This document shows positions 1 through 8,729 of a stretch of DNA of 64,000 bases, piece after piece (positions within the stretch are counted from its first letter, which is position 1; each line of letters opens with the position of its first letter). Origin of the DNA: an uncultured Eubacteriales bacterium (GTDB lineage: Bacteria; Bacillota; Clostridia; Oscillospirales; CAG-272). The stretch is taken from contig CAKSZH010000001.1 of the NCBI GenBank assembly GCA_934525675.1, positions 310,001 through 374,000 on the forward strand, read 5' to 3'. The notes under the pieces are model-generated. The model worked only from the letters and a program-made list of their open reading frames with translations. It was not told the origin of the DNA and made no database searches. Made by a program: the position numbers and the translations under genes.

Positions 1-468
1 TCCTCGGATTTTCTCATCCGCCGGTATGATCTGGATACCATGCTCTGCGGGGTCATCCGTCGGTATGCGTCCGGGTTTATCCGCAAAAAGATCCGCCTCT
101 GCTACGACCCTGTGCACAAAACGGTGTTAACGGATGAAAAGTGGTTCTCGTTTGTGTTGGATCAGCTCTTTTCCAATGCGTTGAAATACACGAAGACCGG
201 AAGTGTTACGGTATCCGTCGAGGAGCCGCTCACGCTTGTAATTGCGGATACCGGAATCGGCATTGCCAAAGAAGACCTGCCGCGTGTGTTTGAGAAGGGG
301 TACACCGGCTCCAACGGGCGGGTTGACCAACGGGCGACGGGGATCGGACTGTATCTGTCGAAGCGGATCTTAACAAGACTCGGACACCGGATCGCAGTTA
401 CGTCAGAGGTCGGCGTCGGTACCGAGGTGCGGATCGATCTGGACAGCGTTTCCCTGGATTTTGAATGA
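1..468 (+). CDS. Sensor histidine kinase, C-terminal part (BceS-like), cut by window edge
   Basis: The reading frame is open from base 1, so the N-terminus lies outside the window; 155 residues are visible. They form a HATPase_c ATP-binding domain with an N-box (LDQLFSNALKYT), a G1 box (DTGIGI) and a G2 box (ATGIGLYLSKR). These bind ATP and donate phosphate to the conserved His, which is not in view. The next two genes encode a BceAB-type ABC transporter, which in Firmicutes pairs with an intramembrane-sensing kinase that responds to cell-wall-active peptides. BceS-like is therefore inferred from context; the domain itself is certain. The partner response regulator should lie just upstream. 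Confidence 0.9.
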   Translation, partial: SSDFLIRRYDLDTMLCGVIRRYASGFIRKKIRLCYDPVHKTVLTDEKWFSFVLDQLFSNALKYTKTGSVTVSVEEPLTLVIADTGIGIAKEDLPRVFEKGYTGSNGRVDQRATGIGLYLSKRILTRLGHRIAVTSEVGVGTEVRIDLDSVSLDFE

Positions 469-469
469 C

Positions 470-485
470 CTTACAGGAATGTAAG
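470..485. promoter_or_regulatory. BceR-like operator (TTACA-N4-TGTAA)
   Basis: The palindrome CTTACAGGAATGTAAG lies directly after the kinase stop codon and upstream of the transporter promoter. It matches the TNACA-N4-TGTAA type of site described for BceR-like response regulators. A lone TGTAAG half-site follows at 500-505. The -10-like TATAAT is at 538-543, so the operator sits at a typical activator distance. The assignment rests on the motif and the neighbouring genes. Confidence 0.6.
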
Positions 486-537
486 ATTGAACGGAAAAAT
501 GTAAGCCGGAAGTATGGCAGACGTTTTTCCGTTTTGT

Positions 538-543
538 TATAAT
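538..543 (+). promoter_or_regulatory. Putative -10 element of the bceAB-like promoter
   Basis: A TATAAT hexamer follows a T-rich stretch. The -35 region 17 bp upstream (TGGCAG, 515-520) is poor, as expected for a promoter that needs an activator. It lies between the BceR-like operator and the transporter genes. Confidence 0.45.
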
Positions 544-655
544 CAGTATGACGGGAAAGAAAACTGCCCGGGATCAAAGCATCTGCCTGCGAGGCGGTGC
601 GTCTTTCGGGCGTTTCCCGGAATCTGAGGAGCCGCACAAGGCATTGGAGAAGACT

Positions 656-1438
656 ATGGCGATTTTGGAAGTGAAAAATGTTAAAAAGGTGTACACGACC
701 CGCTTCGGCGGGAACCGGGTACAGGCGCTGTCGGGCGTCAGTTTTACGGTGGAAAAGGGCGAGTACGTGGCAATCATGGGGGAATCCGGCTCCGGAAAGA
801 CCACGCTGCTCAATATCCTCGCGGCACTTGACCGCCCGACGTCCGGGAACGTACTGCTTGACGGGCAGGACCTCGGCGCGGTGAAGGAAACCGATCTTGC
901 GGCGTTCCGGAGAGAAAAACTCGGCTTTGTATTTCAGGAATTCAACCTGCTGGATACCTTTTCGGTAAGGGACAATATCTTTCTGCCGCTCGTACTTGCG
1001 GGCATGAAATACACGGAAATGGAAAAGCGGTTATTGCCGCTCTCACGCCAGCTCGGAATTGCGGATTTGCTTGAAAAATTTCCATATGAAATTTCAGGCG
1101 GGCAGAAACAACGCGTGGCGGTTGCGCGGGCGTTGATCACAAAACCGCAACTGGTACTTGCGGATGAACCGACCGGTGCGCTGGATTCCCGCTCCACGGA
1201 TGAGTTGCTCCGTTTGTTCGGGAACGTCAACGCAGACGGGCAGACCATTCTGATGGTAACGCATTCGGTACGCGCCGCAAGCCGCGCAGGGCGGGTGCTC
1301 TTCATCAAGGATGGCGAAGTGTTCCATCAGATCTACCGCGGGGGCGATGGAGACGAACGGTTCTATGAACGCATTACGGACACCCTGACTCTGCTTGCGA
1401 CCGGCGCGTCCTTACCGGGAGGTGAGGGACGTGTGTAA
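656..1438 (+). CDS. ABC transporter ATP-binding protein, BceA-like
   Basis: This 260-residue ATPase probably powers a peptide-antibiotic detoxification transporter at the membrane. It shows a Walker A (GESGSGKTT), a Q-loop (FVFQEFN), a signature motif (ISGGQKQRVAVARAL) and a Walker B (LVLADEPTGALD), in the order of the MacB/LolD/BceA class. The ATG at 656 is chosen because GGAGA lies just upstream and the family starts with a short strand before the Walker A. The frame is open further upstream to 548, but that extension resembles nothing. The gene overlaps the permease start by 8 bases, so the two are probably translationally coupled. Confidence 0.93.
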   Translation: MAILEVKNVKKVYTTRFGGNRVQALSGVSFTVEKGEYVAIMGESGSGKTTLLNILAALDRPTSGNVLLDGQDLGAVKETDLAAFRREKLGFVFQEFNLLDTFSVRDNIFLPLVLAGMKYTEMEKRLLPLSRQLGIADLLEKFPYEISGGQKQRVAVARALITKPQLVLADEPTGALDSRSTDELLRLFGNVNADGQTILMVTHSVRAASRAGRVLFIKDGEVFHQIYRGGDGDERFYERITDTLTLLATGASLPGGEGRV

Positions 1439-3437
1439 CCGTATTTTTCTCTATCCCCGGCTTGCCGCGACCAATATCAAAAACAACCGCCGATTCTATT
1501 TTCCGTATCTGCTTGCGGGCGCCGTCACCGTGATGATGTTTTTCATCATGCTGACGCTCGCAAACGATCCGGTGCTCCCAACTATCCGCGGCGGGATAAC
1601 CGTGGCGCTCGTTCTGCGCTTCGGCTGTATCGTCATTGCCGTATTTGCCGCCATCATTCTGTTTTACACAAACAGCGTTCTGACAAAAGCCCGCAAAAGG
1701 GAATTCGCCATCTACAATATCCTCGGCATGGAGAAACGCCATATCGGCAGGGTTCTTGCGTTTGAAACGCTGGATACCATCCTGCTTGTCTTCGGTTTCG
1801 GCATTCTTTTCGGCGTTGTATTTGCAAAACTTCTGCAATTGCTCCTTCTGCGGATCCTCGGTGGAAATGTTGCTTTCGGGCTTCGCTTTGACCCCTTCGC
1901 ACTTCTCATCACGGCGATCTTCTTTTCTGCCGTTTATTTTGTGATCCTCGCAAATACGCTGCGTATCATACATCTTTCCCGCCCGGTGGAATTGCTCCGC
2001 GGCTCCGGTGAAGGGGAGCGGGAACCGAAATCCAGATGGATTCTTGCCGTTCTCGGAATTCTGTCGCTCGGTGCCGGATACGCAATTGCAGTTACCGTAG
2101 ATGACGCAGTCAAAGCAACCGTAATGTTCTTCCTTGCGGTGCTTCTGGTCATTGCCGGAACCTATCTTCTGTTTACGGCGTTCAGTATCGTGTTTTTCAA
2201 AGCGCTCAGAAAGAACAAGCGTTATTATTACCAAACGCGGCATTTCCCGACCGTTTCCGGCATGTTGTACCGTATGAAACGCAATGCGGCGGGGCTTGCG
2301 AGCATTTGTATCCTGTCTACCATGGTATTGGTCACGGTTTCCACCACAGTCTGCCTGTATCTCGGCACAAACACAGCGATCGACCGGATGTATCCGCACG
2401 ATTTCACCGTTTCGGATTACACCGGAACGGACGATCCGCGCATTGCGGAAAACGAGCGGATTATCCGCAGTACCGTCACGGAAAACGGTTTTGGGGTGAC
2501 GGCGCTTGCGAGTTATCGTTGCCTGCGGTTTCTGGGTGACAGGCAGGGGGATACGCTCCGGCTTCCCGATGACCCGGATACCGACTTGTGTCTGGTCTGG
2601 ATCATGGACGCGGAAAGCTATCGCGTCCTGACCGGGAGCACGCTTACCCCGGAGAGGGACGGGGTGTACATCGGAACCGAGAAAAACGGGTTTGGCGATA
2701 CCGTCAACCTGCTCGGAAGTACGTATCGGGCGCGCTCCTTTGACCCGAAAACGCTGTCCGCACGGGTTCCGGCGGAGTCTGCGTATCCGGTCGTTTATGT
2801 GGTTGTTTCCGAGCAGGAGACGCTTTTCGCAATCCGGGATGACGGATGGGAATCCGACGGTCCGTCCGTCAGTGTGACGACCTTCTGCGATTTTTCCGGC
2901 GGAACGGAGCAGGAACGGGCGGACCTCGGCGAAAAGCTGATTGACGTGACCGCGCGGACGGAAACGATGGACGGACAGACCTTTTCCATCCGGCGCGGGG
3001 TCAGTAAACAACTTGACCGCAGTGACTACCTGGCATCCTACGGCTCCTTCTTCTTCCTCGGGATGTTCTTAGGATTTCTGTTCCTGCTTGCGACCGTGCT
3101 CATCATCTATTACAAGCAGATTTCCGAGGGGTATGACGACAGGGAGCGCTTCCGAATCATGCAGAAGGTCGGTATGACGAAAAAGGAGGTCCGCTCCACG
3201 ATCCTCTCCCAGATTCTGACCGTGTTCTTCCTGCCGATTCTCACCGCCGCCGTGCATATTACCTTTGCGTTTCCGATGATCCGGCAGATTCTCATTCTGT
3301 TCGGTTTGACCGATGTTCCGCTGTTTTTCTTCTGTACGCTTGTGACCTTTCTTGTGTTCCTTCTCATCTATGTGGCGGTGTATTTTCTGACCGCCAGAGC
3401 GTATGACCGCATTGTCAATGAGACGGTACGGGAATGA
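1431..3437 (+). CDS. ABC transporter permease, BceB-like (FtsX domains)
   Basis: This 668-residue integral membrane protein has the BceB layout: a first helix, a group of helices with an FtsX-type domain, a large extracytoplasmic region of about 200 residues (roughly 310-540), and a C-terminal FtsX-type domain. The large external loop is the feature that lets Bce permeases engage peptide antibiotics or lipid II cycle intermediates and control the kinase. The GTG at 1431 is preferred over upstream in-frame codons because GGGAGGTGAGG precedes it. With the preceding ATPase it would form a BceAB complex. The drug it handles cannot be told from sequence. Confidence 0.9.
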   Translation: MCNRIFLYPRLAATNIKNNRRFYFPYLLAGAVTVMMFFIMLTLANDPVLPTIRGGITVALVLRFGCIVIAVFAAIILFYTNSVLTKARKREFAIYNILGMEKRHIGRVLAFETLDTILLVFGFGILFGVVFAKLLQLLLLRILGGNVAFGLRFDPFALLITAIFFSAVYFVILANTLRIIHLSRPVELLRGSGEGEREPKSRWILAVLGILSLGAGYAIAVTVDDAVKATVMFFLAVLLVIAGTYLLFTAFSIVFFKALRKNKRYYYQTRHFPTVSGMLYRMKRNAAGLASICILSTMVLVTVSTTVCLYLGTNTAIDRMYPHDFTVSDYTGTDDPRIAENERIIRSTVTENGFGVTALASYRCLRFLGDRQGDTLRLPDDPDTDLCLVWIMDAESYRVLTGSTLTPERDGVYIGTEKNGFGDTVNLLGSTYRARSFDPKTLSARVPAESAYPVVYVVVSEQETLFAIRDDGWESDGPSVSVTTFCDFSGGTEQERADLGEKLIDVTARTETMDGQTFSIRRGVSKQLDRSDYLASYGSFFFLGMFLGFLFLLATVLIIYYKQISEGYDDRERFRIMQKVGMTKKEVRSTILSQILTVFFLPILTAAVHITFAFPMIRQILILFGLTDVPLFFFCTLVTFLVFLLIYVAVYFLTARAYDRIVNETVRE

Positions 3438-3546
3438 ATCTCTGCGTGCCGTCAACGAGGCGACGAGGGGGTAACACAACCCGGATTTGGCTGACTTGCA
3501 CGAACGACCGAAATGACCCAAAGCGCTTTTTGTGCGGAATTGTGCA

Positions 3547-3575
3547 TTGACAAATCCGCTTTGACATGGTAAACT
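3547..3575 (+). promoter_or_regulatory. Sigma-A promoter of the Leu-type T-box operon
   Basis: A perfect -35 TTGACA (3547-3552) is followed by a 17-bp spacer and TAAACT (3570-3575), with a TGG extended -10 just before it. Transcription would start near 3582, at the base of the T-box Stem I. Confidence 0.75.
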
Positions 3576-3581
3576 GATAAA

Positions 3582-3857
3582 AAGCAAAGAGGGTATTACG
3601 TTCTGCGGATGCAGTTTACAGAGAGCCGTCGGTCGGTGTGAGACGGTAATGCTGTGCAGAATCGGTCTCGTACCTGAGCCGAACTCCGGAATCGCGCGAC
3701 GCGCGGCAGTATGGAGCTCCGGGGGATCCCGTTACAGATCGGGGGCTTGTCTGAGCCTTATGAGTGACCGTCCATGGACGGTAATCCGGGTGGTACCGTG
3801 GTTAATTTTTCAGTTAATCATCCCGCAGAAGCCAGTTTGGCTTCTGCGGTTTTTTTA
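3582..3857 (+). promoter_or_regulatory. T-box leader 1, specifier probably CTC (Leu)
   Basis: The leader carries a Stem I with an AGAGAG bulge and a distal GGTGTGA loop, a kink-turn base, a shared hairpin (GGCTTGTCTGAGCC, 3744-3757), a T-box sequence GGGTGGTACCGTGG (3788-3801) and an intrinsic terminator. In the specifier loop the codon one base above the short helix next to the kink-turn (GGTA/TACC) is CTC at 3667-3669. The leuS T-box in this window has CTC in the same position. Uncharged tRNA-Leu would favour the antiterminator and switch on the three genes that follow. The T-box call is firm; the codon rests on a manual fold. Confidence 0.88.
3823..3857 (+). terminator. T-box 1 intrinsic terminator
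   Basis: An 11-bp perfect stem, CCGCAGAAGCC with GGCTTCTGCGG, closes a 5-base loop and is followed by eight T residues. It overlaps the region that would form the antiterminator with the T-box sequence. Confidence 0.92.
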
Positions 3858-3885
3858 TTCCAAATCCGAGAAAAGGGGAACTTCT

Positions 3886-5274
3886 ATGAAAAGACTGACC
3901 GTTACCGACAGAACGCTTGCCGTGCTCGCTTCGGAGAAAGAAAGAATCTTGTCCTTCCGCGAAAAAGTGCAGATTGCCCGCCGCCTCGACAAACTTGGCT
4001 TTGACGCGATCGAGCTTCCCGCACCGAAAAACGAAAAAGAGGATTCCGTTCTGTATCGGACGATCGCCGCGTCAGTTGAGACCGCGCAGCTGAAGATTCC
4101 TGTCAGAGGAAAAGAGGAGATCTCCGCGGTATCCGCGGCGCTTGCCGGGAACGGACGCTTCACGTTTCAGGTTACGCTTCCGGTTTCCACTGTGCGGATG
4201 GAATACATGGCGCACGTGAAAGCGGCGGGGATGCCGGAACGCATTGCCGATATCTGCCGTGCAGCGAAGGAAACGGGAGCTCCCGTTGAATTCGTGGCAG
4301 AGGACGCGACCCGCGCCGACGAAGATTTCCTGATCCGCGCCTGCCTTGCCGCCGTGGAAAACGGTGCTTCCGGTGTGACGATCTGCGACGACGCAGGAGA
4401 CCGGATGCCGGAGGAATTTGCCGGAACGGTTGCCGCAGTCAGAGAGGCGATGCCTGACGGCGTGTCCGTATTTGTCAGAACATCGGATTCACTCGGGCTC
4501 GCAGTTTCCTGTGCGGTTTCTGCGATTCGTGCAGGTGCAGACGGCATTTCGCTTGCCATGGCGGGGGATGGGGTGATGCCCGCCGCCGCGTTTGCGGAGG
4601 TCCTTCGCGCAAGGGGGGATGCACTGGGGGCAGAAACCGGACTGCACCTGACGGAGATCCGCAGAGGAATTGCCGCTTTGCGGGAAGAGATCGTCGCAGA
4701 GAGCGGGGCTTCACCGCTCCCGGCGGAATCCGCGAAGGTTGCGCTCGGCGCGGACAGTACCCGCGCGGACACGGATGCGGCAATTCTGGCGCTCGGATAC
4801 GATCTCGGCGAAGAAGACCGGGGCAGAGTGTTTGAGGAGATCAGACGGGTTGCCGGGAAAAAGGGCAGCATCGGGGAGCGGGAGCTTGACGCAATCATCG
4901 CCGGCAGTGCTATGCAGGTGCCGTCCACCTATCACCTGGAAAGCTATGTTTCGACCAGCGGCAACATCACGCCGGCAATGGCGCAGATCACGCTTTCGCG
5001 TGCCGGGGAAAAGTTCTGCGGTGTCAGCACCGGGGACGGACCGATTGACGCGTCGTTCCGTGCAATCGAGCAGATCATCGGGCATCACTATGAGCTGGAC
5101 GAATTCCGCATCCAGGCGGTGACGGAGGGGCGCGAGGCACTCGGTTCCGCAGTCGTCCGCCTGCGCTCGGAGGGAAAGCTCTATGCCGGAAACGGCATTT
5201 CAACGGACATCATCGGCGCAAGTATCCGTGCCTATATCGGTGCGCTCAACAAGATCGTATACGGAGGGAATTGA
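3886..5274 (+). CDS. 2-isopropylmalate synthase-like protein without catalytic residues
   Basis: The 462-residue protein has the layout of 2-isopropylmalate or citramalate synthase: an HMGL-like TIM barrel (about 1-270), a linker, and a LeuA allosteric domain (about 335-462). The barrel aligns with LeuA through EDATRADEDFL and through SLGLAV, but the catalytic motifs are gone. The metal-binding RDGxQ is replaced near residues 11-15, the HxHND motif is replaced by RTSDS near residue 196, and the GNGER loop is lost. It is therefore probably a pseudoenzyme, perhaps a leucine-sensing or scaffold protein. The start at 3886 follows AAAGGGGAA and comes after the T-box terminator; an earlier in-frame start would lie inside the leader. 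It is the first gene of the Leu-type T-box unit. Confidence 0.8.
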   Translation: MKRLTVTDRTLAVLASEKERILSFREKVQIARRLDKLGFDAIELPAPKNEKEDSVLYRTIAASVETAQLKIPVRGKEEISAVSAALAGNGRFTFQVTLPVSTVRMEYMAHVKAAGMPERIADICRAAKETGAPVEFVAEDATRADEDFLIRACLAAVENGASGVTICDDAGDRMPEEFAGTVAAVREAMPDGVSVFVRTSDSLGLAVSCAVSAIRAGADGISLAMAGDGVMPAAAFAEVLRARGDALGAETGLHLTEIRRGIAALREEIVAESGASPLPAESAKVALGADSTRADTDAAILALGYDLGEEDRGRVFEEIRRVAGKKGSIGERELDAIIAGSAMQVPSTYHLESYVSTSGNITPAMAQITLSRAGEKFCGVSTGDGPIDASFRAIEQIIGHHYELDEFRIQAVTEGREALGSAVVRLRSEGKLYAGNGISTDIIGASIRAYIGALNKIVYGGN

Positions 5275-5275
5275 T

Positions 5276-7750
5276 ATGAAACTTGCTTTTTCCACCGAAT
5301 ATGTAACAGCCGCATCCTTTGTCGGACTGTGTAATATTGCAGCCGACTATGGGTTTTCCGGCTTTGAGGTGTTCGATGTTGACCGGGAAATCCGCACGCA
5401 TGCGGACAATCTGTTCCGGTCAGCTGATCGTGCGGGCGCCAGAAGAAAACTCTGTAACCGACATATTTCGGTCAGTGCGCTGACCTGCCCGGAGCCGATC
5501 GGAACCGGAACGGACGACGGGGAAACCGTCGCGCGGTATGTGGGACTTGCCGCCGACGCGGGGATCCCTTATGTCATCATCCGCGTGACAGAAAAGTTCG
5601 GGGAGATAGTTTCATCCGGACAGATCCGGGATTGCCTTGCCCCCGCGGTTCGTAAAGCAGAGGAGGATAGCGTAACAATTCTGTTTGAAACGTGCGGCTA
5701 TCTTGCGCATACAGAACGTTTAATCGACCTCATCAACTGCTTTGCAAGCGGAGCGGTCGGGGCATCGTGGAATATCCGGGAGACGTATTTCCTTGCGGGA
5801 GAGAGCGCGGAACAAACGGTACAGATGCTCGGTGCGTATATTAAAAATGTACGGATCGGCGACCGCCGGGCGGGACAGGATGTTCTGATCGGTGACGGAG
5901 AACTGCCGGTCGGGGAATTTCTCTCGGCGCTCCGTTCGCTCAACTATGACGGATTTCTTGTTGCCGACCGGAATGAGGAATACACAGATCCCGACATCGT
6001 GCTGACGCATTTTTACGGATTTATGTCCCGCGCGATCGGGAACAGAAATATCGGTCGCCTGTATTACAACCGTGCGCACACCGGCAGTTTTCCGTGGAAG
6101 AAATTCGATGTCATCGACAAGACCTTTTCCGAGGTGCTTGACGTGATGGCGGAGCAGTACCCCGATCAGTACGCCTTCAAGTACACGACGTTGGATTATA
6201 CACGTACCTACGCGGAATTCCGCCGCGACGTGGACAGGACTGCCGCCGCGCTCATTTCGCTTGGCGTGAAGCGGGGGGATCATGTCGCCGTCTGGGCGAC
6301 AAACGTTCCGGAATGGTTTCTTACCTTCTGGGCGACGACCAAGATCGGCGCGGTGCTGGTCACGGTCAATACTGCATACAAGATTCATGAGGCGGAATAC
6401 CTGCTCCGTCAGTCGGACACGCACACGCTGGTTATGATCGGGTCGTGTAAGGATTCGGATTACCGTGCAATCATGTCTGAGCTTTGCCCGGAATTGAAAG
6501 ACCTTGTACCCGGCGACGCGCTGTATGCAAAGAAGCTTCCGTTCCTTCGCAATATCGTGACGGTCGGCTGCCGGCTGGACGGGTGCCTTACCTGGGAGGA
6601 AATGCAGTGCCGCGCGTCCTCGGTCCCCATGGAGGAGGTCCGCCGCCGTGCGGCGGAGGTACGTCCGGACGATGTCGCCAATATGCAGTACACCTCCGGC
6701 ACGACGGGCTTCCCGAAGGGCGTGATGCTGACTCACAGTAACATTATCAACAACGGTAAGATCATCGGCGACCGCATGGATCTGTCCACTGCCGACCGCA
6801 TGATGATCCAGGTGCCGATGTTTCATTGCTTCGGCATGGTGCTGTCCATGACCTCCATGATGACGCACGGCGGAACGCTTTGTCCGCTTCCGTATTTTTC
6901 GCCCCAGTCGTCGCTCGCCTGCGTGACAGCGGAACGCATTACCTGCTTCAACGGCGTTCCGACCATGTTCATCGCCATGTTCAATCATCCGGATTTCGGC
7001 AAAACGGACTTTTCCCATATGCGGACGGGCATTATGGCAGGCTCCAACTGTCCCGCCGACCTGATGCGCCGCGCAGCAACGGATATGAACATGACCGAGA
7101 TCGTCAGCGTTTACGGTCAGACGGAGTCGTCGCCCGGATGTACCATGGGGGAGGTCAACGAAGACCTTGACCATCGCGTGGAAACGGTCGGGAGCGCGTT
7201 CCCGGGGGTGGAATGCCGTATCATTGACCCGGAAACGGGTGCGGAGCTTCCGGATGGCGAGAACGGAGAATTTGTTGCCCGCGGCTTCAACATTATGAAG
7301 GGTTACTATAAAATGCCGAGGGCGACCGCCGCGACGATTGACCCGGACGGCTGGCTGCACACGGGCGACATCTGCTGTCGGACGCAGGATGGGTATTACA
7401 GGGTGACCGGGCGGCTCAAGGATATGATCATCCGCGGCGGGGAGAATCTGTATCCGCGTGAGATTGAGGAATTCTACCTGACACACCCCAAGGTGCGTGA
7501 TGTGCAGGTGGTCGGTGTTCCCGACAACCGATACGGCGAGGAAGCGTGCGCGTGGATTATTCTTCACGATGGTACGGAATCCGACGAAACGGAGATGCGG
7601 GAGTACGGTAACGCGCATATGGCGCGTCACAAAGTCCCCCGGTACTTTGTCTTTACCCGTGAGTTTCCAATGAACGCGGCGGGGAAGATCCTGAAGTACA
7701 GGATGCGGGATGAATCCGTTGCCCGCCTCGGACTTGAAGCCGGGAAATGA
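5276..7750 (+). CDS. Xylose-isomerase-like TIM barrel fused to AMP-forming acyl-CoA ligase
   Basis: This 824-residue protein joins two modules. Residues 1 to about 265 resemble the AP-endonuclease-2/sugar-phosphate isomerase TIM-barrel family. Residues about 285-815 form a FadD-like AMP-dependent ligase, with P-loop YTSGTTGFPKG near 470, YGQTE, DGWLHTGD near 690, a hinge in GRLKDMIIRGGENLYP, and the adenylation Lys in AAGKILK near 803. The ligase would activate a carboxylic acid to its acyl-CoA. Control by a Leu-type T-box suggests isovalerate, but this is inference. The ATG at 5276 begins two bases after the upstream stop codon and follows GGAGGG. No frameshift or stop separates the modules, so the fusion appears real. 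Confidence 0.85.
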   Translation: MKLAFSTEYVTAASFVGLCNIAADYGFSGFEVFDVDREIRTHADNLFRSADRAGARRKLCNRHISVSALTCPEPIGTGTDDGETVARYVGLAADAGIPYVIIRVTEKFGEIVSSGQIRDCLAPAVRKAEEDSVTILFETCGYLAHTERLIDLINCFASGAVGASWNIRETYFLAGESAEQTVQMLGAYIKNVRIGDRRAGQDVLIGDGELPVGEFLSALRSLNYDGFLVADRNEEYTDPDIVLTHFYGFMSRAIGNRNIGRLYYNRAHTGSFPWKKFDVIDKTFSEVLDVMAEQYPDQYAFKYTTLDYTRTYAEFRRDVDRTAAALISLGVKRGDHVAVWATNVPEWFLTFWATTKIGAVLVTVNTAYKIHEAEYLLRQSDTHTLVMIGSCKDSDYRAIMSELCPELKDLVPGDALYAKKLPFLRNIVTVGCRLDGCLTWEEMQCRASSVPMEEVRRRAAEVRPDDVANMQYTSGTTGFPKGVMLTHSNIINNGKIIGDRMDLSTADRMMIQVPMFHCFGMVLSMTSMMTHGGTLCPLPYFSPQSSLACVTAERITCFNGVPTMFIAMFNHPDFGKTDFSHMRTGIMAGSNCPADLMRRAATDMNMTEIVSVYGQTESSPGCTMGEVNEDLDHRVETVGSAFPGVECRIIDPETGAELPDGENGEFVARGFNIMKGYYKMPRATAATIDPDGWLHTGDICCRTQDGYYRVTGRLKDMIIRGGENLYPREIEEFYLTHPKVRDVQVVGVPDNRYGEEACAWIILHDGTESDETEMREYGNAHMARHKVPRYFVFTREFPMNAAGKILKYRMRDESVARLGLEAGK

Positions 7751-7860
7751 AGGACAGGGAATCGGTCGGCGAAATCTGCAAGCCGGAACCCGACCGCACG
7801 GGAACTGAGAAACCGGAAGAAAGGCATCCGAACATGGAAAACACGGTTTTGGAGAAGAAA

Positions 7861-8664
7861 ATGAACGGAACACGAAAAATCATTGACTGCCACTGTCACA
7901 TTTATCCCGAAAAGATTGCCGCGCGTGCCGTGGCGGGAATCGGGAATTTCTATCATATCAATATGCGGTATGACGGCACGCTCAATACGCTTCTCCGTGT
8001 CGGCGGGGAAGCGGGAATTGACCGGCACATCGTTTTTTCGGTGGCGACCAAGCCCTCTCAGACGCTTCCCATCAATCAGTTCATTGCCGCCGAGGTTGCC
8101 GCGTACCCGGATCGGTTGATTGGACTCGGAACCCTGCATCCGGAAAGCGACGACCTGCGCGCAGATCTTGACGCGCTTCGCTCGCTCGGACTCCGCGGGG
8201 TCAAACTGCACCCCGACGTTCAGGGATTCCGGCTCGACGACAGCCGCTGCCTTGAAATCTACCGGATGTGCGTGGGAAAGATTCCGGTACTTATCCACAC
8301 CGGTGACTCGCGTTACGATTTTTCCAACCCCAACCGCATGAAGCCGGTGCTTGACCGCTATCCGGATCTGACCGTGATCGGCGCGCACCTCGGCGGCTGG
8401 TCGATCTGGCGGGACGCGGTGAAGACCCTTGCCGGGTATCCGAATTTCTATGTGGACTGCTCCTCGTCGCTCTATGCGCTCACTCCCGGGGAGGCGCGCG
8501 ACGTTATCCGTACATACGGCGCGGACCATGTGCTGTTCGGGACTGATTATCCCATGTGGTCGCCGAAGGAAGAGCTGGAGCGTCTGTATGCTCTGAACCT
8601 TGACGACGAAGAGCTGGATCTGATCCTTTACGGCAACGCACAACGCCTGTTTGGCATCCGGTAA
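7861..8664 (+). CDS. Amidohydrolase family 2 protein
   Basis: The 267-residue protein belongs to the metal-dependent amidohydrolase-2 (ACMSD-like) TIM-barrel family. It opens with the metal-binding IDCHCH motif, has KLHPDVQGF, a His in HTGD, GAHLGG, and ends with FGTDYPMW, whose Asp is the usual catalytic or metal ligand. The family covers hydrolases and decarboxylases, so the reaction cannot be named. The ATG at 7861 is chosen because GGAGAAG lies six bases upstream and the motif sits at the very N-terminus. The open frame extends back to an ATG at 7747 that overlaps the previous stop codon. It is the last gene of the Leu-type T-box unit. Confidence 0.82.
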   Translation: MNGTRKIIDCHCHIYPEKIAARAVAGIGNFYHINMRYDGTLNTLLRVGGEAGIDRHIVFSVATKPSQTLPINQFIAAEVAAYPDRLIGLGTLHPESDDLRADLDALRSLGLRGVKLHPDVQGFRLDDSRCLEIYRMCVGKIPVLIHTGDSRYDFSNPNRMKPVLDRYPDLTVIGAHLGGWSIWRDAVKTLAGYPNFYVDCSSSLYALTPGEARDVIRTYGADHVLFGTDYPMWSPKEELERLYALNLDDEELDLILYGNAQRLFGIR

Positions 8665-8694
8665 AACTTTTTTAACTGAAAATCAAGAAAACAC

Positions 8695-8723
8695 TTGACA
8701 AGACACGTCCCTTATGATATAAT
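8695..8723 (+). promoter_or_regulatory. Sigma-A promoter of the Ile-type T-box operon
   Basis: TTGACA (8695-8700), a 17-bp spacer and TATAAT (8718-8723) with an extended TGA form a near-consensus promoter. It fires into T-box leader 2. Confidence 0.9.
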
Positions 8724-8729
8724 CCGCAT

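Noticed and set aside
5720..7873. Long minus-strand reading frame of 717 codons opposite the ligase fusion
   Set aside because: It is antisense to a clear ligase gene, has no family motifs or ribosome-binding site, and reflects the GC-biased codon pattern. The same holds for the 545-codon frame opposite the BceB-like gene (1374-3011) and the 875-codon frame opposite smc.
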